A program made the translations under genes and the position numbers. A DNA stretch of 9,194 bases from the NCBI GenBank assembly GCA_014377155.1, contig JACMQD010000495.1, forward strand, positions 1 to 9,194, read 5' to 3'. Source of the DNA: Herminiimonas sp. (GTDB taxonomy: Bacteria > Pseudomonadota > Gammaproteobacteria > Burkholderiales > Burkholderiaceae). Position 1 is the stretch's first letter, and the number at the start of each line of letters is the position of its first letter. Of the stretch, positions 1 to 6,168 are shown one piece after another. Under the pieces are notes generated by a model that ran no database searches, was not told the origin of the DNA, and saw only the letters and a program-made list of their open reading frames with translations.

Positions 1-1127
1 GCGGCAAAGCACAGGTACGGATTGGCCAGCGGATCAGGGAAGCGGGTCTCGATACGACGGCCCTTCGGGTTCGGCACATGCGGGATGCGAATCGACGCTG
101 AGCGATTACGCGCCGAATACGCCAGTTTGACCGGTGCTTCGTAGCCCGGAACCAGTCGCTTGTAGGAGTTGGTACCTGGGTTGGTGATCGCGTTGAGCGC
201 CTTGGCATGCTTGATGATGCCGCCGATGTAGAACAATGCGAACTCCGACAAGCCGGCATAGCCGTCGCCGGCAAACAGGTTCTTGCCATCTTTCCATACA
301 GACTGATGCACGTGCATGCCCGAACCGTTGTCGCCAACGATAGGTTTTGGCATGAACGTCGCTGTCTTGCCGTACGTGTGCGCGACGTTCCAGACCACAT
401 ATTTCAAATTTTGGGTCCAGTCGGCACGCTCGACCAATGTCGAGAATCGTGTGCCGATTTCATTCTGGCCGGCGCCAGCGACTTCGTGGTGATGCACTTC
501 GACCGGGATGCCGAGCGATTCGAGAATCAGGCACATTTCCGAACGCATGTCCTGAAAACTGTCGACTGGAGGGACTGGGAAATAGCCGCCTTTGACGGTT
601 GGACGATGGCCGCTATTGCCGCCTTCGGGCGTGGCATCGGTCGACCATGATGCTTCGTCGGAATCGATCTTGACGAAACAGCCGGACATGTCGATTTTCC
701 AGCGCACGCCGTCGAAAATGAAGAACTCGGGCTCAGGACCGAAATAGGCAGTGTCGCCCAGACCGGACGACTTAAGGTAGGCTTCTGCACGTTTGGCGAT
801 CGAACGCGGATCGCGGTCGTAACCTTTTCCGTCAGACGGTTCGATCACGTCGCACTGCATGAACAATGTCGTCTCTTCCATGAACGGATCGATATTGGCA
901 GTATTCGGATCGGGCATCAAGAGCATGTCGGATGCTTCAATTCCCTTCCAGCCGGCAATCGACGAACCGTCGAAGGCATGGCCGGATTCGAATTTATCGA
1001 TGTCGAAATGTGAAACCGGCACGGTGACGTGCTGTTCTTTGCCTCGTGTATCAGCGAAGCGAAAATCAACGAATTTGACTTCGTTGTCTTTCACCATCTT
1101 CAAAACCTCTGCGGCCGTCATTGCCAT
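1..1127 (-). CDS. glnA: Glutamine synthetase, type I (partial, C-terminus cut by window edge)
   Basis: Catalyses ATP-dependent formation of glutamine from glutamate and ammonium in the cytoplasm, the entry point for nitrogen assimilation; the family forms dodecamers. The frame is open to the left edge: 375 codons of roughly 470 are visible. Seen in the protein: the N-terminal segment with DGSS near residue 50, the EPEFF metal-ligand motif in the middle, the [12 protein letters not shown] segment, the ATP-binding motif [16 protein letters not shown], and RRIETRF with Glu360 and Arg362, which match catalytic residues of the E. coli enzyme. The adenylylated tyrosine loop (near residue 397 in E. 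coli) lies outside the window, so adenylylation control cannot be judged. The start at 1127 (MAMTAAE) is preferred over the Met two codons later because AGGAG (1134-1138) sits six bases upstream. A sigma-54 promoter and NtrC-like sites lie upstream. Identity is near certain. Confidence 0.97.
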   Translation of the reverse strand, partial: MAMTAAEVLKMVKDNEVKFVDFRFADTRGKEQHVTVPVSHFDIDKFESGHAFDGSSIAGWKGIEASDMLLMPDPNTANIDPFMEETTLFMQCDVIEPSDGKGYDRDPRSIAKRAEAYLKSSGLGDTAYFGPEPEFFIFDGVRWKIDMSGCFVKIDSDEASWSTDATPEGGNSGHRPTVKGGYFPVPPVDSFQDMRSEMCLILESLGIPVEVHHHEVAGAGQNEIGTRFSTLVERADWTQNLKYVVWNVAHTYGKTATFMPKPIVGDNGSGMHVHQSVWKDGKNLFAGDGYAGLSEFALFYIGGIIKHAKALNAITNPGTNSYKRLVPGYEAPVKLAYSARNRSASIRIPHVPNPKGRRIETRFPDPLANPYLCFA

Positions 1128-1250
1128 GCGAATCTCCTAAAATGAGCAAAGTAGTACAAAACTGGAAATTGATTGTGAGCCGACCTTACGATGTGGATCG
1201 CCTCGGCATTGGCAAAACTGCCGGTCGACTGCAACTCAGGGCAAAATGAT

Positions 1251-1267
1251 AGCAGATTCCATGCCAT
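1251..1267 (-). promoter_or_regulatory. Sigma-54 (-24/-12) promoter of glnA
   Basis: Read on the minus strand this stretch is ATGGCATGGAATCTGCT. It matches the sigma-54 consensus TTGGCACGGAAATTGCT at 13 of 17 positions, with the invariant GG (1264-1265) and GC (1252-1253) separated by exactly ten bases. Transcription would begin near 1240, giving glnA a leader of about 113 bases. A possible sigma-70 extended -10 (TGCTATCAT, 1246-1254) overlaps the -12 element but has no convincing -35. E. coli glnA likewise has sigma-70 and sigma-54 promoters. Sigma-54 control of glnA is well established in proteobacteria; its use here is inferred. Confidence 0.8.
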
Positions 1268-1327
1268 CAACTAGTCGAAATGCAAAAGCGTAGCACCATG
1301 TCGACGCACGCCCGATTGTCGAAAAAG

Positions 1328-1418
1328 GCACAAAATACGTGCATTTTTCTTAGAAACTGATTGGAACGTGATACGCACCAGGATTGTGCGAATTTGATGT
1401 TTTGCATCTCTTTAGTGC
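1328..1418 (-). promoter_or_regulatory. NtrC-type enhancer: three GCAC-N7-GTGC dyads
   Basis: Three dyads fit the core of the NtrC site (TGCACC-N5-GGTGCA, i.e. GCAC-N7-GTGC). They lie at 1328-1342 (exact), 1375-1389 (exact) and 1404-1418 (GCAT-N7-GTGC, one mismatch). Their centres, 1335, 1382 and 1411, lie about 94, 141 and 170 bases upstream of the inferred sigma-54 start. In E. coli the strong NtrC sites lie near -108 and -140. The two outer sites here are 29 bases apart, close to three helical turns. NtrC~P would bind here and loop to sigma-54 polymerase when nitrogen is short. The same sites lie upstream of the divergent rhodanese gene and could affect it too. The sites are seen directly; the NtrC assignment is inference from the consensus and the gene. 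Confidence 0.7.
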
Positions 1419-1497
1419 GATCCATAAATTTTCCGGAGGAACTCGCACCAAGTTGCAGCGCCGCATCAGGGAATAGCTCAGTGTCATCAGCACAACC

Positions 1498-1503
1498 TAT
1501 AAT
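1498..1503 (+). promoter_or_regulatory. -10 box of the rhodanese gene
   Basis: A perfect TATAAT lies 31 bases before the rhodanese start codon. No good -35 stands at 16-18 bases (AGCTCA at 17), so the promoter may be weak or activator-dependent. An AAGGA ribosome binding site at 1524-1528 sits five bases before the ATG at 1534. The transcript would begin near 1510, with a short leader of about 24 bases. Confidence 0.5.
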
Positions 1504-1533
1504 TCGAGCATTGTTCACTCTACAAGGAACGCC

Positions 1534-1995
1534 ATGTTTTCTTCTAATCAGATCCTCACTACCGCGCGCGAGCGTGGTATTCACGAAAAACTTCCTTACG
1601 CAGGCGCGGTGACACCTGCTGAGGCCCATCGCCTGGTAGGCGAACGTGCGGCACGGCTGGTCGATGTAAGGACCGACGCCGAGCGCGACTGGGTCGGACA
1701 GGCTGCTATTCCCGATGATTTGCATGCTGCCGTTCAGTGGAGCACTTATCCGGGAGGCGTAGTCAATGCCGACTTCATCGCGCAACTGGGCGCGGCGGCG
1801 AATAAGGAGGATGTGCTGCTTTTCATGTGCCGCTCAGGCGTGCGGTCACGTCATGCAGCCAAACTGGCGACCGAACATGGATACCAGAACTGTTTCGATA
1901 TTCTTGAAGGATTCGAAGGCGACAAGAATGGCGACGGACACCGGAAAACGGTGACCGGTTGGTGCAAGGCGGGATTGCCTTGGATTGGCGCCTGA
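1534..1995 (+). CDS. Single-domain rhodanese-like sulfurtransferase
   Basis: A 153-residue cytoplasmic protein with one rhodanese fold. Rhodaneses move sulfane sulfur from thiosulfate or a persulfide donor to cyanide or a thiol acceptor through a cysteine persulfide; the physiological acceptor here is unknown. Seen: LVDVRTDAER (residues 42-51), the usual CH2A-type DVR motif, and the active-site loop CRSGVRS with catalytic Cys99, a six-residue loop typical of sulfur-transferring rhodaneses. A C-terminal extension (GFEGDKNGDGHRK, then GWCKAGLPW) is common to beta-proteobacterial members as I recall them. Cys120 and Cys144 are extra thiols. It has no signal peptide or membrane segment. The start at 1534 is supported by AAGGA five bases upstream. 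It diverges from glnA and shares its 406-base control region. It converges on the diguanylate cyclase gene 70 bases away, and I see no hairpin in that gap. Confidence 0.9.
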   Translation: MFSSNQILTTARERGIHEKLPYAGAVTPAEAHRLVGERAARLVDVRTDAERDWVGQAAIPDDLHAAVQWSTYPGGVVNADFIAQLGAAANKEDVLLFMCRSGVRSRHAAKLATEHGYQNCFDILEGFEGDKNGDGHRKTVTGWCKAGLPWIGA

Positions 1996-2065
1996 ACGAC
2001 TTGCGGCGCACCAACGCGATGCCGGAAAGGATGCGAAATTGGATGAATCCAGATTGGGGCCTGCG

Positions 2066-3391
2066 TCAATCGACGCCGACCTCGATCCTGTTTCGACCGA
2101 GTGCTTTGGCGCGGTAGAGTGCAATGTCGCTGCGCGAGAGTGCTGCGGCGGCATTCTCGTCACGAGCATTCATCGCCGCAATGCCAATGCTCACGGTAAT
2201 CGACAGAAGCTCGCCTTCTTGCATGAGTGGCGTTTCCGCAATCAACTGCTGTACGCGCTGAGCCACGGCCAGCGCTTCGGCAGCGCCCGCGTCGGATACC
2301 ACGACGGCAAACTCTTCGCCGCCAATCCGACCGATCGTGTCGTTCGCGCGCACGGCTTGCTGCAAAATGCTGGCGAAGTGTTGGAGCACGCGGTCGCCCG
2401 TGGCATGCCCGAACCGATCGTTGACCAGCTTGAAGTGATCGAGATCGCACATTATTACTGTCGTGCGCGTTGCACCATCGCGTTGGACGTGCAGGAACTC
2501 GCTCTCCATGCGTTCCATAAAATAGCGACGGTTGGGCAAACGTGTCAAAAAATCGACCGTGGCAAATTCTTGTAATTCGATCTCGCCCTGTTTGCGCTTG
2601 GTCACGTCGCTAATAAAGCCATGCCACTCGACAGTGCCATCGGCAACACGGCGTGGCCGGGCATCGCCTTGACGCCAGCGCAATCCCTGCCGTGGCAATT
2701 GCACGCGATATTCGAGGTGCCATGGCACCAGGCCGGCGGAAGAGGAGGCCAAGGACGCCCGGTAGCTATCAAGATCGTCGGCATGAATGTGTTCTTCGAT
2801 CACTGCAGCACACGCCAGGATCTGGTCGGGCGCGAGTTCGTAGATGTCGCGCACGCCTTCGCTGGCATACGAGAAAGCGGTATCACCGTTCGGCGTGCAT
2901 CGATACTGGAACAGAAAACCCGGCACTTCGTTGGTAAGGTTCGTGATCAGGTCGACGCTTTTCTGTAGCTTTTCGGACAGTTCGTGTATCGCAGTAACGT
3001 CGGTGGTGGTGCCGATCATCCGCAGCGCCCGGCCATCCTGGTCGCGTTCTGTCACCTTGCCGCGGCTTGACACCCACTTGTAGCTACCATCCTTGCACCG
3101 GAGCCGGTGTTCTACCACGTAGCTGTCTGATTGCCGATCGAAATGGGCCTGTATCGACGACTGCACGTACGCCAGGTCGTCGGGATGCAGGCGCTGGTAA
3201 CTGTCTTCGATACGGTTGGAAATGTCATTGGCTTCATAACCGAACAATGCTTTCCAGCCTGGCGAGTAATGAATTTCGCCGGTGACGACATTGCGATCCC
3301 ATATACCAGTGCCACTGCCTTCGACTGCCAGCGATAGTCGTGCATGCTCTTCGCGCAGCGATCTTTCGATTTTGAGGGCGCTATCTGTCAT
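2066..3391 (-). CDS. PAS-PAS-GGDEF diguanylate cyclase
   Basis: A 441-residue protein predicted to make cyclic di-GMP from two GTP, under sensory control by PAS domains. Order: PAS/PAC 1 (about 17-137, with the PAC-like SYKWVSSRGKV segment and GTTTDVT end), PAS/PAC 2 (about 145-267, ending FISDVTKRK), then GGDEF (about 275-438). The catalytic motif is GGEEF (357-361), with metal-binding DLDHFK (317-321 region) and FGHATGD. RAND (348-351) lies five residues before GGEEF and fits the RxxD inhibitory I-site, so product inhibition is likely. No transmembrane helix, signal peptide or EAL domain is seen, so it is a soluble sensor. PAS ligands cannot be told from sequence. The start at 3391 is the first possible one: an in-frame TAG stands at 3401-3403. 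It has no recognisable Shine-Dalgarno. The gene stands alone: its nearest neighbours are the convergent rhodanese and a gene-free upstream stretch. Confidence 0.93.
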   Translation of the reverse strand: MTDSALKIERSLREEHARLSLAVEGSGTGIWDRNVVTGEIHYSPGWKALFGYEANDISNRIEDSYQRLHPDDLAYVQSSIQAHFDRQSDSYVVEHRLRCKDGSYKWVSSRGKVTERDQDGRALRMIGTTTDVTAIHELSEKLQKSVDLITNLTNEVPGFLFQYRCTPNGDTAFSYASEGVRDIYELAPDQILACAAVIEEHIHADDLDSYRASLASSSAGLVPWHLEYRVQLPRQGLRWRQGDARPRRVADGTVEWHGFISDVTKRKQGEIELQEFATVDFLTRLPNRRYFMERMESEFLHVQRDGATRTTVIMCDLDHFKLVNDRFGHATGDRVLQHFASILQQAVRANDTIGRIGGEEFAVVVSDAGAAEALAVAQRVQQLIAETPLMQEGELLSITVSIGIAAMNARDENAAAALSRSDIALYRAKALGRNRIEVGVD

Positions 3392-3566
3392 TGTACTGGG
3401 CTAGACTGCGACGCTGAGCGGCGCCATGCGATACGAAATGACGTCTTGATGAATCCCGTGAATCACGCCGAGTATCCGCATGATCACCGCACTTTGTTTG
3501 GCTTTCGCCGAGCATCGAAATGGGCAAACCTGTTATCGACATGCGCAGCTTCGCGTTGGTCACACT

Positions 3567-3586
3567 TTGCACCGGTATCTGTGCAA
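3567..3586. repeat. Inverted repeat TTGCAC-N8-GTGCAA
   Basis: Six-base perfect arms TTGCAC (3567-3572) and GTGCAA (3581-3586) flank eight bases, about 180 bases upstream of the cyclase start. It could be an operator for a dimeric regulator. The spacer of eight, not seven, between GCAC and GTGC argues against an NtrC site. A chance match is possible. Confidence 0.35.
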
Positions 3587-3813
3587 GAAATGTGTCCGAC
3601 TTCGCTCGCTACGATACCAGATTGCTCGTTTCAAACAATATCCTAACTAAATTGAGAATATTCTTGTGGTCACTAAACGTTCCGATGATGCATCTCCGGG
3701 TTGGATTGCCCGTGCATATCGGTGGCTTGACCAGATACCGTACGACGACCAGCCTTGCTACGACCTTGAGGGATATTAATAATCTGTCACATTAGTCCGC
3801 GCGTCAAACGCAG

Positions 3814-3840
3814 AAAAGCCGCAGCATCGCGGCGCGGCTT
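3814..3840 (-). terminator. Rho-independent terminator candidate (leftward)
   Basis: On the minus strand AAGCCGC (3840-3834) pairs perfectly with GCGGCTT (3822-3816) around an 11-base loop, and four T residues follow from the end of the stem (two beyond it). A competing shorter stem, GCCGC with GCGGC, is possible inside. It would end the transcript of the leftward gene 3954-4595, 114 bases after its stop codon. On the plus strand only two T residues follow, so it is less likely to work rightward. Confidence 0.5.
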
Positions 3841-3846
3841 CCATTG

Positions 3847-3893
3847 TTGCACAAACGAACTTATAGTAAAACATCGAAGGAGTTTGCACAAAC
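3847..3893. repeat. Ten-base direct repeat TTGCACAAAC, two copies
   Basis: TTGCACAAAC occurs at 3847-3856 and 3884-3893, 37 bases apart. The second copy lies inside the dyad GTTTG-CA-CAAAC (3882-3893); the first is an imperfect version of that dyad. Paired copies of a short dyad look like a regulator binding site, but no start codon lies close downstream on either strand. TATAGT (3862-3867) between them could be a rightward -10 but has no good -35. Confidence 0.35.
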
Positions 3894-3911
3894 AAGGCGT
3901 CAGCGATTGCG

Positions 3912-3933
3912 GCTACACAACATATTGTGTAGC
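3912..3933. repeat. Perfect 22-base dyad (9-base arms, 4-base loop)
   Basis: GCTACACAA (3912-3920) and TTGTGTAGC (3925-3933) are exact reverse complements around CATA. It starts 20 bases after the stop codon of the leftward gene 3954-4595. In its RNA it would form a stable stem-loop, but no T-run follows on either strand. A 3' protective stem, a Rho-assisted end or an operator are all possible. Confidence 0.55.
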
Positions 3934-3953
3934 TTAGTGCATACAGGATGCAG

Positions 3954-4595
3954 TTAGGTTTTTTCGTGCTCGCCTGGCGCCACACCATCGACCGAGACTA
4001 CCGGAAGCTGCCTCACATCGATCGCGCCTTTGTTGCTGCTGAAAGACATCGAGCCGGTTCCCGACTGCTGTTGCGAAAAGCCGCCGATCTCGTGGTCGAG
4101 TGTGTCATATACGGTGACCTTGCCACCGGTCTGAATCGCCAGCCGGTGCTGTGCACTGAAATAGGCATAGCGCGTTTCGTTTTGCGCGCCGGTGCTGTCG
4201 GGCGACGACAAACTGGCAGGCCACCAATTTACCGATTTGCTGGCTGTGCCCGTTGGCGCATCGGCATGGGGCGCAGCGTCATGGTCAGTTTGCATCTGAT
4301 GCTGAACTTGGTCCCCTTTGCTGTCACCAGGACTGTACGACGTCGTACTGGAAAGGGCCACGCAGAGCGCATTGATGCGGTCTTTCATCTGCTCATCGCC
4401 CATGACCGCGACCATCGTCATGCCGCCTTTCATCCATTGACCATGGCCGCCGAACTCCGGATGATCGAACTGCGCCATGGTTCCATTGCCGCGCGTCATC
4501 GCCTCGAACATCTGCGTTACCGCTTCGCCGCTGAAACCCGTGCTTGTCGAGATTGCGGCGATTTTTTCGTAGTCGATGGATGGAGTTTGTTGCAT
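3954..4595 (-). CDS. Conserved protein of unknown function, SHOCT-family-like but without the SHOCT tail
   Basis: A 213-residue protein with no signal peptide and no clear membrane helix. From memory, its body resembles proteobacterial proteins often annotated as SHOCT domain-containing. The N-terminal part (20-70) has TQMFEAMTRGNGTMAQFDHPE and a Gly/Met-rich HGQWMKGGMTMV segment. A low-complexity polar linker rich in Asp, His and Gln follows (about 85-120). The C-terminal body (122-200) holds SVNWWPASLSSPDSTGAQN, RYAYF, a repeated Gly-rich beta pattern (GGKVTVYDT, IGGFSQQQ) and LPVVS. In the relatives I recall, a short helical SHOCT segment follows; here the protein stops after GEHEKT. The function is unknown and I assign none. 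The start at 4595 is forced by an in-frame TGA nine bases upstream, with GGA about seven bases before the ATG. It diverges from the DUF1499 gene. The long frame on the opposite strand (3948-4616) is taken as a shadow. Confidence 0.75.
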   Translation of the reverse strand: MQQTPSIDYEKIAAISTSTGFSGEAVTQMFEAMTRGNGTMAQFDHPEFGGHGQWMKGGMTMVAVMGDEQMKDRINALCVALSSTTSYSPGDSKGDQVQHQMQTDHDAAPHADAPTGTASKSVNWWPASLSSPDSTGAQNETRYAYFSAQHRLAIQTGGKVTVYDTLDHEIGGFSQQQSGTGSMSFSSNKGAIDVRQLPVVSVDGVAPGEHEKT

Positions 4596-4756
4596 AAAAT
4601 TTTCCAGTCATGGTGAAATGTAGCAACTGAGATAAGGGATTTGCAGAGCGGGTCCATGTGGCACAATCGAACCGTACCTGCCAAGTTGACCATGCAGTCG
4701 ACCAGCAAGTTCCTGGCCTCCCTGCCGGGACAACCAGCGTCACTACCGAGGAAGCC

Positions 4757-4789
4757 ATGACGAACGAATTGAACGCTGATCCTGCATGA
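4757..4789 (+). CDS. Possible ten-residue leader peptide overlapping the DUF1499 start
   Basis: ATG at 4757 is preceded by a good GAGGAAG ribosome binding sequence (4748-4754) and reads MTNELNADPA. It stops at TGA 4787-4789, whose last two bases... more exactly, the ATG of the DUF1499 gene at 4786 and this TGA share the ATGA overlap typical of translational coupling. The following gene has no Shine-Dalgarno of its own. The frame could be a coupling leader, or a sign that the true N-terminus of the next protein begins here and a base is lost or gained in this sequence. It is too short to be supported by content. Confidence 0.3.
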   Translation: MTNELNADPA

Positions 4790-5268
4790 AAATGACCACC
4801 GCTATCATCATCGCGATATTGCTGCTAATTGTGCCGCTGGCACTTTTGATCGCAGGGCAGCAGCATCTGCTCAGCGGGCGGCGTCCGACCGATCTTGGTG
4901 TGACTAATCGCATGCTGAAACCACCCGAAACCGGAAAACAGAATTCAGTGTCGAGCCAGGCCTCGGTCGACAACAGTGACCACGCGATCGCGCCGCTTGC
5001 CTTTGCCGGCGACGGCCACGCAGCATTTCTCAAACTGACAGCGATCGTGACCGGCATGAGCGGTGCGCGTGTGATCACGGCACGTCCCGATTATCTCAAC
5101 GCCGAATACGAAACCCGATGGCTTCGCTTTGTCGATGATGTCGAATTTTTGCTTGATGAACGCGCCGGCGTAATCCATATGCGATCGGCGTCGCGCCTGG
5201 GCCGCAAGGATTTCGGAACGAACCGCACCAGGCTGGAAAGCATACGGACGCAGTTCAGCCGGCCATAG
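4786..5268 (+). CDS. Membrane-anchored DUF1499 family protein
   Basis: A 160-residue protein. Residues 4-24 form one strongly hydrophobic helix (TTAIIIAILLLIVPLALLIAG), with the rest placed outside the cytoplasm or at the membrane face. The DUF1499 domain fills about 45-157: the opening QNSVSSQA (in relatives usually with Cys before VSS, here Ser54), then YLNAEYETRWLRFVDDVEFLLD, then GVIHMRSASRLGRKDFGTNR, the most conserved part of the family. The family's biochemical role is not established and I do not assign one. The start at 4786 has no Shine-Dalgarno; a second ATG is at 4792. The short frame at 4757-4789 overlaps it by ATGA. It diverges from the gene at 3954-4595 across 190 bases and converges on the ATPase gene. 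Confidence 0.85.
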   Translation: MKMTTAIIIAILLLIVPLALLIAGQQHLLSGRRPTDLGVTNRMLKPPETGKQNSVSSQASVDNSDHAIAPLAFAGDGHAAFLKLTAIVTGMSGARVITARPDYLNAEYETRWLRFVDDVEFLLDERAGVIHMRSASRLGRKDFGTNRTRLESIRTQFSRP

Positions 5269-5354
5269 TGGCATGCGTTACAAGCAGCCGCGGTGGAACG
5301 CGTACGGGTGACAGCCTCTCGCATAACAGTGCTTTTTGATGGCCTGGCTGCCTT

Positions 5355-5374
5355 ATGCGTTGCCGCATGTTTTT
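5355..5374 (+). terminator. Weak rho-independent terminator candidate
   Basis: ATGCG (5355-5359) pairs with CGCAT (5364-5368) around TTGC, extended by one T-G pair, followed by TTTTT (5370-5374). It lies 87 bases after the DUF1499 stop, in the 134-base gap between the two convergent genes. The stem is short, so it is only a candidate. I see no T-run that would make it work leftward for the ATPase gene. Confidence 0.4.
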
Positions 5375-5402
5375 ATGCTAGTCGGCTTCAATCATGCGCC
5401 GG

Positions 5403-6167
5403 CTACTCGACGGGAATGTAGATCGTGCGGCTGCCGTGCTGCACGGTTTCGATCGGATGACCGAGACAGGCGCTCAGCATATCGGCCTGCATGACTTCGT
5501 CGACAGGACCGGCATGCCAGGCACCTTCTGGCATGAGCAACAGCGCATGGGTGGCGACGCTGTGCGCAAGATTGAGATCGTGGCTGACAATCACCGTTGC
5601 CTTGTTCTCAGTGCGGCACAGGCGCGCCAGCAAGTGCATCACACTGACCTGATGCGCCAGGTCGAGCGCATTGGCAGGTTCGTCCAGTAGCAATAATGGC
5701 GTGCCTTGCGCCAGCACCGCGGCAATCGCCACGCGCTGCCGCTCGCCGCCCGACAACGTGCGCACGTCGCGCTCGGCCAGCGCGCCGACGTCGAGTGCAT
5801 CGAGTGCTGCCAGGGCCGCTTGCACGTCGTCTGGCGATTCCCAATACCGCGCCGCATGGTAGGGATGCCGGGCAGCCAGCACGGTTTCGATAACCCGATA
5901 GCCGAATGCATCGCTACGGCCCTGCGGCAGGAAAGCACGTTCGCGGGCAATGTCTTCCAGCGGCCAATCGGACAACGCGCGACCGTGCAGCATGATGCTG
6001 CCAGCGTCTGGCTCGCGCAAGCCGCCCAGCGTGCGCAGCAGAGTACTCTTGCCAGCGCCGTTGCGGCCGATGACGCACCAGGATTGGCCTGGCAAGACCG
6101 CTAAGTTCAGGCCAGCGAGCAGTGTGCGGCCCTTGACCTGCAAATGCAGGTCAACGATGTTAATCAT
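5403..6167 (-). CDS. btuD: ABC transporter ATPase, vitamin B12 type
   Basis: A 254-residue ATPase of the iron-siderophore/cobalamin importer class that powers uptake from the inner side of the membrane. Seen: Walker A GRNGAGKST (34-42), Q-loop Gln82 in FLPQG, signature LSGGERQRV (138-146), Walker B LLLLDEP (158-164) with catalytic Glu163, D-loop NALD (166-169) and switch His196 in VSHDLN. All key residues are present and the length is usual. The start at 6167 is one base after the permease stop (TGA-C-ATG) and has no clear Shine-Dalgarno, so it is probably translated by coupling to the permease. The B12 substrate is inferred from the BtuB-like receptor upstream; a siderophore importer would look much the same in this subunit. 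It is the last gene of the cluster before the convergent DUF1499 gene. Confidence 0.85.
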   Translation of the reverse strand: MINIVDLHLQVKGRTLLAGLNLAVLPGQSWCVIGRNGAGKSTLLRTLGGLREPDAGSIMLHGRALSDWPLEDIARERAFLPQGRSDAFGYRVIETVLAARHPYHAARYWESPDDVQAALAALDALDVGALAERDVRTLSGGERQRVAIAAVLAQGTPLLLLDEPANALDLAHQVSVMHLLARLCRTENKATVIVSHDLNLAHSVATHALLLMPEGAWHAGPVDEVMQADMLSACLGHPIETVQHGSRTIYIPVE

Positions 6168-6168
6168 G

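Larger units (their letters stand above)
3392..3953. other. Gene-poor intergenic stretch of 562 bases
   Basis: I find no credible protein gene here. An open frame at 3520-3795 (+) starts without a ribosome binding site and its product has no recognisable domain. The stretch 3630-3680 is visibly more AT-rich than its surroundings and contains the palindrome AGAATATTCT (3655-3664). A weak leftward promoter candidate for the cyclase is an extended -10, TGG-TATCGT (3611-3619), with TTGTTT (3633-3638) sixteen bases upstream; this would give a leader of about 200 bases. The right part holds a leftward terminator candidate, a 10-base direct repeat and a 22-base dyad, listed separately. Confidence 0.6.

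Noticed and set aside
207..650. Rightward open frame of 147 codons inside glnA
   Set aside because: Lies wholly antisense to the unmistakable glutamine synthetase frame; no independent support.
1281..1300. Second sigma-54-like motif on the minus strand (TGGTGC ... TTTTGCA)
   Set aside because: GG and GC are separated by 12 bases instead of 10, and the much better element at 1251-1267 explains the promoter.
1267..1785. Leftward open frame of 172 codons across the rhodanese start and control region
   Set aside because: It covers the promoter and half of the rhodanese in antisense and has no domain or ribosome binding site that I can recognise.
3567..3586. Possible NtrC site upstream of the cyclase
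   Set aside because: The GCAC to GTGC spacer is 8, not 7, and no sigma-54 element is seen near the cyclase start.
3520..3795. Rightward open frame of 91 codons in the intergenic stretch
   Set aside because: No ribosome binding site, no recognisable domain, odd composition; most likely a chance frame.
3948..4616. Rightward open frame of 222 codons opposite the SHOCT-like gene
   Set aside because: The product is rich in Arg and His with no family resemblance, as expected for an antisense shadow; the minus-strand protein matches a known family.
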